A stretch of DNA of 64,000 nucleotides from an uncultured Eubacteriales bacterium (GCA_900546315.1 URCP01000004.1:1-64000); one strand, 5' to 3'. Positions 42,060-51,249 are shown, counted from the first letter of the stretch. The notes: generated by a model from the sequence alone, not told the origin. Numbers and translations: made by a program.

Positions 42060-42968
42060 ATGACGATGGATATTGAAGCGATGCTCGCCTCACGCGCGGC
42101 TCTTGTGGAGAAGGAGCTCGAAGCTCTCTCGGCGGAGAGCGACCCGGACTACGGCATCGTCTGCGACGCGATGCGTTACAGCCTTTTGTCGGGCGGAAAG
42201 AGACTGCGTCCCTTTCTCGCCATAGAGTTCGCGTCGCTCGCGTCGAGAGCGTCGGGTACCGACCCCGCGAGGGCGGATAAGTGCGCGCTGAGATTCGGCG
42301 CGGCGCTCGAGATGATACACACGTATTCTTTGATACACGACGATCTGCCGTGTATGGACAATGACGACCTGCGGCGCGGCAAGCCAACCTGCCACGTGAA
42401 GTACGGCGAGGCGAACGCTCTTCTCGCCGGGGACGCGCTGCTGACGAAGGCGTTCGGCGTCGCGGCGGGGAATCCGTTTGCGGAGCCGGAGACAATTATG
42501 CGGGCGGTCTCGCTGATGTCGCGCTGCGCCGGAATCGACGGAATGATCGGCGGACAGGTGATGGACCTTGAGAGCGAGAACAAGGAGATCGGGCTTGCGT
42601 CACTCGAAAAATTGCAATCGCTCAAAACCGGCGAGCTGATACGGTGCGCCGCGCTCCTCGGCTGTCTTTCCGGAAACGCGCCGGAGACGCTTAACAGAGC
42701 GGCGGAGAGATACGCGGACGGTATAGGGCGGGCTTTTCAGGTGATCGACGACATACTCGACGTCACCGGAGACGAGAAGACGTTCGGAAAGCCGACAGGC
42801 AGCGACGCCGAGAGCGGAAAAAACACCTTCGCGACGTTGATGACAATCGATGAGGCGAGAGAATACGCGGCGTCCGTCACGTCGGACGCTGTGAGCGCGA
42901 TAAAGGGCTTCGACGGCTCGGAGCAGCTCTCATCGCTCGCCGGATGGCTTCTTGAAAGGAAGAAATAG
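42060..42968 (+). CDS. ispA: Polyprenyl (farnesyl/geranyl) diphosphate synthase
   Basis: Condenses isopentenyl diphosphate with allylic diphosphates, feeding undecaprenyl lipid and isoprenoid synthesis. It has 302 residues. The first Asp-rich motif is DDLPCMDNDDLRRGKPTCH and the second is FQVIDDILDVTGDEKTFGK. The GGKRLRPF substrate loop is near the start. GGAACGGA precedes the ATG. Between ispA and tlyA many Clostridia carry dxs; here a YuiD-like gene takes that place. Confidence 0.95.
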   Translation: MTMDIEAMLASRAALVEKELEALSAESDPDYGIVCDAMRYSLLSGGKRLRPFLAIEFASLASRASGTDPARADKCALRFGAALEMIHTYSLIHDDLPCMDNDDLRRGKPTCHVKYGEANALLAGDALLTKAFGVAAGNPFAEPETIMRAVSLMSRCAGIDGMIGGQVMDLESENKEIGLASLEKLQSLKTGELIRCAALLGCLSGNAPETLNRAAERYADGIGRAFQVIDDILDVTGDEKTFGKPTGSDAESGKNTFATLMTIDEAREYAASVTSDAVSAIKGFDGSEQLSSLAGWLLERKK

Positions 42969-42978
42969 CAGTCAGAAA

Positions 42979-43434
42979 ATGAAAAACGAGTTTTTAGGAT
43001 TTTTTTCGAATTATGTGCTGATCTGCGCGTTCATCGCGTGGTTCGGGGCGCAGTTCATAAAGTGCGGGGCTTATATAATCAAGAACCATTCGTTCAGCTT
43101 CTCGGTGCTTATGTCTTCGGGCGGAATGCCGAGCTCGCACTCGTCGACCGTTTGCTCGATGGTCGTCGCGACAGGGAAGCTGAACGGCACGCATTCTGTG
43201 ACCTTCGCGCTCGCGTTCGTCATGGCGTTCATTGTCATGTATGACGCGGCGGGAGTCAGACGCGCCGCGGGGGAGCAGGCAAAGGTGCTCAACAAGATTG
43301 TTCACGACATCTCAACCGGCGAGTCAAGGTATCTCGACAAGAACCTGAAGGAGCTCATCGGGCACACGCCGCTTCAGGTCCTCGCGGGCGCGGTTCTCGG
43401 GATACTGATCGGCGCGCTGATCCCGGTGTTTTAA
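42979..43434 (+). CDS. Divergent PAP2-family membrane protein (YuiD-like)
   Basis: Membrane protein of 151 residues in the divergent PAP2 (DUF212) family. The characteristic block SSGGMPSSHSSTVCSMV with the Ser-His pair is intact, as is FIVMYDAAGVRRAAGEQA. Three or four hydrophobic segments. Relatives of PAP2 phosphatases dephosphorylate lipid diphosphates, which would fit beside ispA, but activity of this subgroup is not proven. ATG at 42979; a TTG at 42952 inside ispA is an alternative. Confidence 0.88.
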   Translation: MKNEFLGFFSNYVLICAFIAWFGAQFIKCGAYIIKNHSFSFSVLMSSGGMPSSHSSTVCSMVVATGKLNGTHSVTFALAFVMAFIVMYDAAGVRRAAGEQAKVLNKIVHDISTGESRYLDKNLKELIGHTPLQVLAGAVLGILIGALIPVF

Positions 43435-43437
43435 GAG

Positions 43438-44271
43438 ATGCGGGCGGACATATTTATCGCCGAAAACGGCTATGCTAAGAGCCGTGAGGAGGCGAAGCGG
43501 CTGATCGCGTCCGGCGGCGTTGTCGTAAACGGGAAAACGCTGACGAAGCCGTCCTCACAGATAGACGGGGAGACGCCGCCGGAGATCCTGATAACCGCTG
43601 AACGGTCAAAATACGTGAGCCGCGGCGGACTTAAGCTCGAGAAGGCGATAGACGTCCTCGGGCTCGATCCGGCGGGGGCTGACGCCGTCGATATAGGCGC
43701 GTCGACGGGCGGCTTCACCGACTGTCTCCTGAAGCACGGAGCGCGCCGTGTCCGCGCGGTGGACGTCGGGCGCTCACAGCTCGACGGGACGCTGAAAAAC
43801 GACCCGCGTGTCATCTCGTATGAGGGAATGAACGCGAGATATATCGGACCGGAGGATATCGGCGGCAAATGCACGCTCGCCGTCTGCGACGTGTCGTTCA
43901 TTTCGCTCGCGTTGATATTTCCGGCGGTGAGACGGATACTCGAGCCGGACGGCGTCTTCGCGGCGCTCATAAAGCCGCAGTTCGAGGCGGGAAGAGCGAA
44001 TATCGGTAAAAACGGTATCGTGCGCTCGAGAGCCGTACACGCGGAGGTCATCTCGCGTGTGCTGTCCGACGCCGCGGTGAGCGGGCTTCACTGCCGCGCG
44101 CTCACTGTCTCGCCGATTGAGGGCGGGGACGGCAACCGCGAGTATGTGGCTGTTTTCGACGGCGGCGTCACCTGCGGGACGATATCCGACAGCCTTATAA
44201 GGCGCGTCACAGAAGGCACGCTCGACAGTGTCTTCGCCTCCGGCAGAGGGCAGTATAACGATCTGACATAA
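43438..44271 (+). CDS. tlyA: TlyA-family rRNA 2'-O-methyltransferase
   Basis: Methylates ribose 2'-O of cytidine in 16S/23S rRNA using S-adenosylmethionine. It has 277 residues. An N-terminal S4 domain (MRADIFIAENGYAKSREEAK) precedes YVSRGGLKLEKAI and the SAM-binding AVDIGASTGGFTDCLLKHGA. The catalytic Lys-Asp-Lys-Glu-type residues fit KLEKA, CDVSFISLALI and LIKPQFEAGR. The start is three bases after the YuiD-like gene. In Firmicutes this gene typically lies in the xseB-ispA-tlyA-nadK-argR-recN string, as here. Confidence 0.95.
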   Translation: MRADIFIAENGYAKSREEAKRLIASGGVVVNGKTLTKPSSQIDGETPPEILITAERSKYVSRGGLKLEKAIDVLGLDPAGADAVDIGASTGGFTDCLLKHGARRVRAVDVGRSQLDGTLKNDPRVISYEGMNARYIGPEDIGGKCTLAVCDVSFISLALIFPAVRRILEPDGVFAALIKPQFEAGRANIGKNGIVRSRAVHAEVISRVLSDAAVSGLHCRALTVSPIEGGDGNREYVAVFDGGVTCGTISDSLIRRVTEGTLDSVFASGRGQYNDLT

Positions 44272-44294
44272 CACTGAAAGGTCGGTATTTCGGA

Positions 44295-45176
44295 ATGAAG
44301 AATATCGGTATCTATTCTAACGCGGATAAGGACAAGGATTTCGCCGGGACCGCGGCGGTGATAGGCGCTCTCGGCGCGATAAGGCTGACGCGTGACGGCG
44401 TCGGGGTGTTCATGGATATTTCGCAGGAGTGCGCGGTGAGGGATACTCTCGGTGAGGACGCCGTCAGAGACGTCGTTTTTCTCCCGGAGTGTGAGATGAC
44501 GAGGACGATTGACGTAATGATAGTCCTCGGCGGAGACGGAACGCTTCTCAAGGCGGCGAGACGCTGTTCGCCGGCGGGGATACCCCTGCTCGGGATAAAC
44601 CTCGGGCGGGTCGGGTATATGGCGGAGCTCGAGATAAACGAGCTTCATATGCTCGGGAGGCTGATTGACGGCAATTATAATGTCGAGAGTCGGATGATGC
44701 TCGACGCGGCGATACCCGGAAAGTCCGGAATGTTCGCGCTGAACGACGCCGTGCTCGGCGCGGAGTCGGTGTTCAGGATGGTCGATATAGAGCTCTGCTG
44801 CGACGGGAAGATTGTCAACCACTACAGGTGCGACGGGCTCATCGTCTCGACTCCTACCGGATCTACCGCGTATTCGCTGTCCGCGGGAGGACCTGTCATC
44901 GACCCGTGCATGGACGCCATCGCGGTGACGCCGGTCTGCGCCCACTCGCTGTCGGCGGCGCCTATCGTCTTTTCGGCGTCATCGGTGCTTGAGGTGCGGA
45001 ACCTCTCGAAGAGGTCTCCGGAGATGTACCTGTCGCTCGACGGCTCCGAGATGTTCCGTGTAGGCTACGGGGAGAGCGTCAGGATAACGAAGTCGCCGCT
45101 GTCCTGCGGTTTCGTGAGATTGAAGGATGGAGGCTTCTACGAGGTGCTGCGCCGTAAGATGGCGGAGAGCATATAG
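44295..45176 (+). CDS. nadK: NAD kinase
   Basis: Phosphorylates NAD to NADP. A 293-residue protein with the signature VLGGDGTLLKAARR followed by GINLGRVGYMAELE. NDAVL and the STPTGSTAYSLSAGGPV nucleotide-binding block come later. Normal length. Its stop codon TAG provides the first base of three-way-junction repeat C, which then fills the gap towards argR. Confidence 0.96.
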   Translation: MKNIGIYSNADKDKDFAGTAAVIGALGAIRLTRDGVGVFMDISQECAVRDTLGEDAVRDVVFLPECEMTRTIDVMIVLGGDGTLLKAARRCSPAGIPLLGINLGRVGYMAELEINELHMLGRLIDGNYNVESRMMLDAAIPGKSGMFALNDAVLGAESVFRMVDIELCCDGKIVNHYRCDGLIVSTPTGSTAYSLSAGGPVIDPCMDAIAVTPVCAHSLSAAPIVFSASSVLEVRNLSKRSPEMYLSLDGSEMFRVGYGESVRITKSPLSCGFVRLKDGGFYEVLRRKMAESI

Positions 45177-45281
45177 TCTGAAAACAAGTTTTCAGACCAA
45201 ACAGTTTTGAGGCTTTCACGACGTAGGGGCGTGAATTTTGAAAGCCGGACAAGCCGTCTTTCAAAACCGCCTCAAAACCGT
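45176..45281 (+). repeat. Three-way-junction repeat, copy C
   Basis: Begins at the last base of the nadK stop. GTCTGAAAAC-AA-GTTTTCAGAC is perfect, with a changed base pair relative to copies A and B (C-G for T-A next to the loop). The outer stem (45201-45213 with 45269-45281) and two inner hairpins are kept with few mismatches; the first inner loop has changed from ATTGG to GTAGGG. Confidence 0.85.
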
Positions 45282-45479
45282 AAGATAGCTATGAAAAACG
45301 GTCCCGCTCGGGACTACTTACATACGAAAGAGAGATTTGAAATGGCAGAAAACGAAGAAGTTCTCGAAACGGCGGAGTCCGATGGGGATGCGGCGCGCGG
45401 AGGCACGCCGGAGGCACCGTCTCCGGAATCGCGCTCCGGAAGACGCCGTCCGACGGAGAACGAGCGCGGAGGGATACTT

Positions 45480-45932
45480 ATGAAATACAACCGTCAGAGC
45501 GAGATAATCGCTCTCATAAACGAGAACGAGATAGAGAAGCAGGATGAGCTCTCGGAGCGCCTGAGAGAAAAGGGCTACATGGTGACCCAGGCGACGATCT
45601 CCCGCGATATACGCGAGCTCGGGCTGATCAAGGTCACGGGCTCGACAGGAAAATACAAGTACGCGCTCCCGCGCCGCGAGCAGGTGCCGATCAACTCGAA
45701 GTTCCGCAATCTGCTGATCGAGACGGTGACCGGACTTGACAGCGCGAACAACATAGCGGTCGTGAAGACCTGCTCCGGAATGGCGCCCGGAGCCGCGGCG
45801 GCGATAGACTCGATGAGCCACAACGACATCGTCGGCAGCGTCGCGGGCGACGATACGATAATAATTGTGATGCGCACGAACGAGGCGGCGTCGACGCTTA
45901 TCGCGGAGCTGCGCTCGATAATCGATAAATAA
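45480..45932 (+). CDS. argR: Arginine repressor ArgR/AhrC
   Basis: Arginine-responsive hexameric repressor of 150 residues. The N-terminal winged helix has EKQDELSERLREKGYMVTQA and TISRDIRELGLIKV. The C-terminal domain has the arginine-binding pattern GAAAAIDSMSHNDIVGSVAGDD. The ATG at 45480 has GGAGGG six bases upstream. An open frame extends back through ATG 45342 (46 extra acidic residues) to ATG 45291 just after repeat C, so a longer form is possible. Confidence 0.95.
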   Translation: MKYNRQSEIIALINENEIEKQDELSERLREKGYMVTQATISRDIRELGLIKVTGSTGKYKYALPRREQVPINSKFRNLLIETVTGLDSANNIAVVKTCSGMAPGAAAAIDSMSHNDIVGSVAGDDTIIIVMRTNEAASTLIAELRSIIDK

Positions 45933-45971
45933 CCGCGGGATTCTCCGCGGAGGTGAAAGGCGGCGGTACGG

Positions 45972-47666
45972 ATGCTGATTTCGCTCCACATTGAAAATAT
46001 AGCGGTGATCAAGACCGCGGACATAGACTTCACCGCCGGTTTCACGGTGCTGACAGGCGAGACCGGAGCCGGAAAGTCGATAATAATAGATTCGATAGCC
46101 CTGATACTCGGCGCGAAGCAGTCTAAGGAGCTGATACGCAGCGGTGAGGAGACCGCGATGGTCTCCGCGCTGTTCGGAGACATGAATATACGGGCGCTGA
46201 ACGAGCTTTCGGCGTTAGGTCTCGCTCCGGACGAGGACGGGATGATTCTGCTCTCGAGGACGATCAGCACTTCGGGAAAATCGACGGCGAGAATGAACGG
46301 TCGCGCGATACCGATGTCGCTTCTGAAAGACGTGGCGAAGCATCTTATCGCGATACACGGTCAGCATGACAACATGACGCTTCTCGACCCGGAGAAGCAT
46401 ATAAATTACCTTGACAGCTTCGCGTCGCTCGGCACGCTTCCGGAAGAGTATTCGGAGTGCTACAACAGGTACCGCGAGCTCGAGAGAAAGATCGCGGAGA
46501 TGACGTCGGACGAGCGCGAGAAGGCGCGCCGTCTTGAGTTCCTGAAATTTCAGATAGACGAGATAGCCGCGGCGAAGCTGAAGCCCGGAGAAGAGGAAGC
46601 GCTCGAGAAAAAGCGCGCGAAGCTCCAGAACAGCGAGAACATAAACCGTCTCTCACATCAGGTCTACGCGTCGCTCTATCAGAACGAGAAGGGAACCTCG
46701 GCTCTCGACCGTTTGAGAAGGTCGGTGAAGGCGCTCGATACTCTATCCGCCGTGATACCGGAGGCGGGGGAACTGTCAGGGCGCCTCGAGCAGGCGGGTT
46801 ATGAGATCGAGGATATCGCGCTGACGGCTGAGGCTTTCGCGGACGACTCGGACGGCGACCCGACCGCCGGGCTCGACAGAATAGAGTCGCGGCTCGACGA
46901 GATATCGAAGCTCGAGCGCAAGTACGGCGACACGATACCGGATATCCTCGCGTTCCTCGAGAAGTCGAAAAAGGAGCTCGAGTCGATCGAGCTGTCGGAG
47001 GAGCGCCTTAACGAATGCGTCGCCGAGAAGAAGAAGCTGCTTCCGGTGCTCGAGAAGAAGGCGGCGGAGATGACCCGTCTGCGCACCGACGCCGCGGCGG
47101 GGCTTGAGGAGAGGATAATCTCCGAGCTCGCGTACCTTGACATGAAGGGCGTCACGTTCTCGGTCGAGATACTTCCCGTTCAGGGCGGCTTCACTCCGCG
47201 CGGCGCGGACCGGGTGGAGTTTCTTATCTCGACGAACAAGGGCGAGCCGCTGAAGCCGCTCGCGAAGATCGCATCGGGCGGCGAGCTGTCGCGTATAATG
47301 CTCGCAATAAAGAGCGTCCTCGCCGAGAAGGATTTCCCGGACACGATGATCTTCGACGAGGTCGACACGGGAGTCTCCGGAAAAACCTCGCAGAAGATAG
47401 GAATAAAGCTGCGCGCGCTCGCGATGAGCATACCGGACGACAGAATGGCTCAGGTCATCTGTATCACGCACTCGGCGCAGATAGCGGCGCTCGCCGACAA
47501 TCACTACCTGATCTCGAAGAAGGAGACGGACGGAAGGGTCCGCACGAGCGTGACACCGCTTGACAAAGAGGGGCGGGTAGACGAGATCGCGAGGATCATG
47601 GGCGGCATAAACATAACCGACCGCCTGCGCGAGACCGCGCGGGAAATGATAGACGAGAAGATATGA
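45972..47666 (+). CDS. recN: DNA repair ATPase RecN
   Basis: SMC-like protein acting early at double-strand breaks, 564 residues. Walker A is TGETGAGKSIIIDSIALILG. A coiled-coil middle (about 150-370) follows. The C-terminal LAKIASGGELSRIMLAIKSV signature and MIFDEVDTGVSGKTSQKIG Walker B are intact. An ATG after GGAGGTGAAAGG. Its stop overlaps the next start. Confidence 0.97.
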   Translation: MLISLHIENIAVIKTADIDFTAGFTVLTGETGAGKSIIIDSIALILGAKQSKELIRSGEETAMVSALFGDMNIRALNELSALGLAPDEDGMILLSRTISTSGKSTARMNGRAIPMSLLKDVAKHLIAIHGQHDNMTLLDPEKHINYLDSFASLGTLPEEYSECYNRYRELERKIAEMTSDEREKARRLEFLKFQIDEIAAAKLKPGEEEALEKKRAKLQNSENINRLSHQVYASLYQNEKGTSALDRLRRSVKALDTLSAVIPEAGELSGRLEQAGYEIEDIALTAEAFADDSDGDPTAGLDRIESRLDEISKLERKYGDTIPDILAFLEKSKKELESIELSEERLNECVAEKKKLLPVLEKKAAEMTRLRTDAAAGLEERIISELAYLDMKGVTFSVEILPVQGGFTPRGADRVEFLISTNKGEPLKPLAKIASGGELSRIMLAIKSVLAEKDFPDTMIFDEVDTGVSGKTSQKIGIKLRALAMSIPDDRMAQVICITHSAQIAALADNHYLISKKETDGRVRTSVTPLDKEGRVDEIARIMGGINITDRLRETAREMIDEKI

Positions 47667-48376
47667 TCATGGAAAACAAGAAATATACGACCCTGCTCTT
47701 CGACGCGGACATGACCCTGTTCGATTTCACGCGGGCGGAAAAGGACGCGTTCGGAATAGTGATGCGCAGGCACGGCATAGAATTTGACGCGGCGGATTTT
47801 GAAAGATATAAAAATTACAACGAAAGTCTCTGGGCGAGCTACGGGCGCGGGGAGATAACGAAGGAGTTTCTTCAGAGGGAGCGTTTCGCGGCGTTTCTCC
47901 CGACCGTCGGGGGAGGAGAGGAGCTTGACGGCGGCGAGGTGAACCGGGAATACCTCGAGTCGCTCGCCGACTGCTCGGTGCTGCTTGACGGCGCGGAGGA
48001 CGCCTGCCGGATACTTTCCGGGGTGTATGACCTGTATATCGTGACGAACGGCGTCGAGAGGACGCAGAAGAAGCGGCTCGCGAATTCCGCTGTAAAGCCG
48101 TATATAAAGGACATCTTCGTCTCCGAGGAGGTCGGCGTTCCGAAGCCGATGAAGGAATATTTCGATTATGTCTTCGCTCATATCGGCGAAGAGAGACGGG
48201 AGAGCTCGGTTATCATCGGCGATTCGCTGACCTCGGACATCGAGGGCGGTCGGCGCGCCGGGATAGACACGATACTTTTCTGCCCGTCCGGAAAGCCGTC
48301 GGGCGAGACTCCGGTGCCGGACCATATCGTCCGCGACCACGCGGAGCTTGTGCGGCTTCTCATGCCAACAGAGTGA
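47663..48376 (+). CDS. HAD-family nucleotidase, YjjG type
   Basis: HAD phosphatase of 237 residues, close to YjjG/YfnB pyrimidine 5'-nucleotidases that remove damaged nucleotides. Motif I is LLFDADMTLFDFTRAEKDAF, where DADMT replaces the usual DxDGT. Motif II is YIVTNGVERTQKKRL, the Lys lies near SEEVGVPKPMKEYFDYVF, and motif IV is VIIGDSLTSDIEGGRRAGID. The ATG overlaps the recN stop; ATG 47669 is a close alternative. Confidence 0.9.
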   Translation: MIMENKKYTTLLFDADMTLFDFTRAEKDAFGIVMRRHGIEFDAADFERYKNYNESLWASYGRGEITKEFLQRERFAAFLPTVGGGEELDGGEVNREYLESLADCSVLLDGAEDACRILSGVYDLYIVTNGVERTQKKRLANSAVKPYIKDIFVSEEVGVPKPMKEYFDYVFAHIGEERRESSVIIGDSLTSDIEGGRRAGIDTILFCPSGKPSGETPVPDHIVRDHAELVRLLMPTE

Positions 48377-48394
48377 TCATGCGGGAGATTGTCT

Positions 48395-49330
48395 ATGATT
48401 GATCAGAACAACCTTTTGACATTATTATCGCGCCTTGGCGTGAGGTATGAGGAGAGCTGTCCGCTTTCGCGCCTCACGAGCTTCCGGATAGGCGGACCGG
48501 CGCGTATTGCCGTTTTCCCGGAGAGCCCGGAACGGGCGGTCGGGGCTATGGACGCGCTGAAAGAGAGCGGAGTTCCGTTCACGGTGATAGGGAACGGAAC
48601 GAATCTGCTGGCTCCGGACGGCGGGTATGACGGCGCTGTTGTAGTGATGACCGGGATTGCCGGTTTTTCCGCGTCTGACCCTGACAATGCCGGCGGAAGA
48701 ACATTGACTGTCGGCGCAGGAATGCCGGTGACCTTGCTCGCGTCGAGGGCGGCGAAGCTGTCACTGACCGGACTTGAGTTCGCTTACGGAATTCCCGGAA
48801 CGGTCGGCGGCGGAATCTATATGAATGCCGGGGCTTACGGCGGGCAGGTGTCGGACGTCGTCGTGTCGAGCCGGTGGTATGACCCGGAAACCGGCGAGAC
48901 CGGAACGCTCGACGCGCCGGGACACGATTTCGCGTACCGCCACAGCTCATACATGGAGAACGGCAGGGTCATTATATCGGCTGAAATAAGACTCGCCGCC
49001 GGTGACGCCGACACGATCGGAGCCGCGATGAAGGACTATATGTCGAGAAGGTGTGAAAAGCAGCCGCTCGACCTGCCGAGCGCCGGGAGCGTGTTCAAGC
49101 GGGGAAACGGATTCATAACTGCGAAGCTGATCGAGGAATGCGGTCTCAAGGGTCGCAGGGTCGGCGGTGCGGAGGTCTCTCTGAAGCATGCCGGTTTCAT
49201 AGTGAACCGCGGCGGGGCGACCGCGCGCGATGTTCTGACGCTCGCCGATATCGTCCGGGATGAGGTCTTTGAAAAGACCGGAAAGACGATAGAGCGCGAG
49301 ATAAGGACGCTGCCGGACGGAAAATACTGA
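48395..49330 (+). CDS. murB: UDP-N-acetylenolpyruvoylglucosamine reductase
   Basis: FAD enzyme making UDP-MurNAc for peptidoglycan, 311 residues. LTSFRIGGPARIAVFP opens the FAD domain, with VIGNGTNLLAPDGG. The type II layout is shown by GLEFAYGIPGTVGGGIYMNAGAYGG and the catalytic Ser/Glu region in LPSAGSVFKRG. The ATG at 48395 follows GGGAG. The order murB-rapZ-whiA is the common Firmicute arrangement. Confidence 0.96.
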   Translation: MIDQNNLLTLLSRLGVRYEESCPLSRLTSFRIGGPARIAVFPESPERAVGAMDALKESGVPFTVIGNGTNLLAPDGGYDGAVVVMTGIAGFSASDPDNAGGRTLTVGAGMPVTLLASRAAKLSLTGLEFAYGIPGTVGGGIYMNAGAYGGQVSDVVVSSRWYDPETGETGTLDAPGHDFAYRHSSYMENGRVIISAEIRLAAGDADTIGAAMKDYMSRRCEKQPLDLPSAGSVFKRGNGFITAKLIEECGLKGRRVGGAEVSLKHAGFIVNRGGATARDVLTLADIVRDEVFEKTGKTIEREIRTLPDGKY

Positions 49331-49399
49331 AAAATAACCCGGTGCGCCGTATGACCTGTTGCGGTGTGCCGATGACAATAAGAAAAGAGGAGTGAAAAG

Positions 49400-50287
49400 G
49401 TGGAATTTCTGATAATAACCGGTATGTCCGGCGCGGGCAAGTCTCAGGCGGCGAACACGCTTGAGGATCTCGGATGGTACTGTATAGACAATATGCCCGC
49501 TCTGCTGATACCGAAGTTCGCGGAGATCTGCTCCGGAGGGACCGGCTTCGGCGCCGATCCGGCGCCGGGGTGGAGACAGGGCGGAAAGGTCGCCTTCGTC
49601 GTCGATATACGCGGCGAGGATGAGTTCGACACGCTGTTCACAAGGCTTGACGAGCTGAAGCTACAGAACTTCAACTGCCGCACGATCTTCATGGACTGCG
49701 CGGACGAGGTGATAATCAGCCGTTATAAGTATACACGGCGCGCTCATCCGCTTGTCTCCGCCAAGAATATAAGCATTACGGAGGCGCTGAGGCTCGAGAG
49801 GGAGATGCTCGCGCCGGTAAGGCTCCGCGCGGACTATATCATCGACACTACCCGTCTGACTCCGGCACAGCTGAAGGAGAAGATCTCGGGAATAGTCCAG
49901 ACAGGCACGGTGCATGAGATGTTTGTCACCTGTATGTCGTTCGGCTTCAAGTACGGCGCGGCGAGCGAGGCGGATCTCGTCTTTGACGTGAGATGCTTCC
50001 CGAACCCGTACTATTACGAGGAGCTGAAGGAGCACACGGGGCTTGAGGCGCCTGTCAGGGACTTTGTCTTCTCACATGAGGAGACGAATACGTTCATGGA
50101 CAAGCTCACTGATATGTTCGATTTCATGCTGCCGCTTTACTCGAAGGAGGGCAAGGCGCAGCTGATAATCGCCATAGGCTGCACGGGCGGAAAACACCGC
50201 TCGGTCGCGATAGCCGAGGCGCTCGCGTCGCATATCAGAAAGAGCGGGTACAGAACCGTCACGATACACAGGGATATAAACAAGTAA
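49400..50287 (+). CDS. rapZ: RapZ-family nucleotide-binding protein (YvcJ)
   Basis: P-loop protein of 295 residues, starting at GTG 49400 behind AGGAG. Walker A is ITGMSGAGKSQAANTLEDLG. The C-terminal domain has FGFKYGAASEADLVFDVRC, PNPYY and IAIGCTGGKHRSVAIAEAL, typical of the whole family. In Firmicutes YvcJ affects competence and wall metabolism; in Proteobacteria RapZ guides RNase E to GlmZ. The usual next gene, yvcK, is missing here. Confidence 0.95.
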   Translation: MEFLIITGMSGAGKSQAANTLEDLGWYCIDNMPALLIPKFAEICSGGTGFGADPAPGWRQGGKVAFVVDIRGEDEFDTLFTRLDELKLQNFNCRTIFMDCADEVIISRYKYTRRAHPLVSAKNISITEALRLEREMLAPVRLRADYIIDTTRLTPAQLKEKISGIVQTGTVHEMFVTCMSFGFKYGAASEADLVFDVRCFPNPYYYEELKEHTGLEAPVRDFVFSHEETNTFMDKLTDMFDFMLPLYSKEGKAQLIIAIGCTGGKHRSVAIAEALASHIRKSGYRTVTIHRDINK

Positions 50288-50328
50288 ACCGGGGATTCCG
50301 GAAAACATATTACGAGAGGACGATAGAA

Positions 50329-51249
50329 GTGTCGTTCGCACACGAAACAAAGACCGCGCTGGTGGATACGGCGCTACAGATAAAGCATCAGTGCTGCCGC
50401 AGGGCGTTCCTTTACGGAGCGCTCTACGGGGCTGGGACATTTTCAAGACAGAGGATAAAGCTCGTGACCACCTGCGAGCCTTTCGCGGAGCTGCTTGTCA
50501 GATGGCTCGACGAGCAGGATCATATAACAGCGAATCTTTATATAACAGAGCGCAAGACCGGCGCCGAGGGCGAGCGCTCGGGGTGCAAGATAACCATTCC
50601 GCAGAAGCGGGAGGCGGAGAAGCTTTTTGGTTCATTCGGATACGCGCCGGACATCGCCGAGACTGAGATAATGTCCGGGATGTTTCATTGTCAGGGCTGT
50701 GAGCCGTCGTTTGTCAGGGGGGCGTTCCTGTCCGCGGGGACTATAACCGATCCGGAGAAGGGGTATCACCTGGAGATGAGCTTCGCTATGGTGGCGGCGG
50801 CTGAGAGTCTGTCGGGTCTGTTGACTGACGCGGGGCTCGAGCCGAAGATGATGTCGAGGCGCGGCGAGAGCGTGCTTTACTATAAGGACAGCGAGAGCAT
50901 CGAGAATTTTCTCGCTTACATAGGGGCGAATACCGCGGCTTTCACTATCATGAACAAGAAGATCGAGCGGGAGCTCAGGAGCGGTGCTAACAGGATAGCT
51001 AACGGTGAGATGGCGAATATCGGTAAGACGGTCGCCGCCGCCGCTGATCAGATAAACGCGATAAATAACCTGATAAGGTCGGGAGAGATTGAGCGGATAC
51101 CGGAGGAGCTGAAGCAGACGGCGTATCTGCGGCTTGAGAACGAGGACGCGACGCTGGCGGCTTTGGCTGAGATGCATACGCCGCCGATAACGAAGTCAGG
51201 GGTGAATCATCGGCTTAAGAAGCTCGTGGAGCTCGGGGCGGGGGCATGA
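50329..51249 (+). CDS. whiA: Sporulation/cell-division regulator WhiA
   Basis: DNA-binding protein of 306 residues with a homing-endonuclease-like N-terminal fold (CCRRAFLYGALYGAGTFSRQ and EPSFVRGAFLSAGTITDPEK). The C-terminal helix-turn-helix lies near MHTPPITKSGVNHRLKKL. WhiA affects chromosome segregation and division in Firmicutes. GTG start behind GAGAGGACG. Its stop overlaps the next start by four bases. Codons in its last third drift to the GGG-rich style seen up to 53.1 kb. Confidence 0.95.
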   Translation: MSFAHETKTALVDTALQIKHQCCRRAFLYGALYGAGTFSRQRIKLVTTCEPFAELLVRWLDEQDHITANLYITERKTGAEGERSGCKITIPQKREAEKLFGSFGYAPDIAETEIMSGMFHCQGCEPSFVRGAFLSAGTITDPEKGYHLEMSFAMVAAAESLSGLLTDAGLEPKMMSRRGESVLYYKDSESIENFLAYIGANTAAFTIMNKKIERELRSGANRIANGEMANIGKTVAAAADQINAINNLIRSGEIERIPEELKQTAYLRLENEDATLAALAEMHTPPITKSGVNHRLKKLVELGAGA

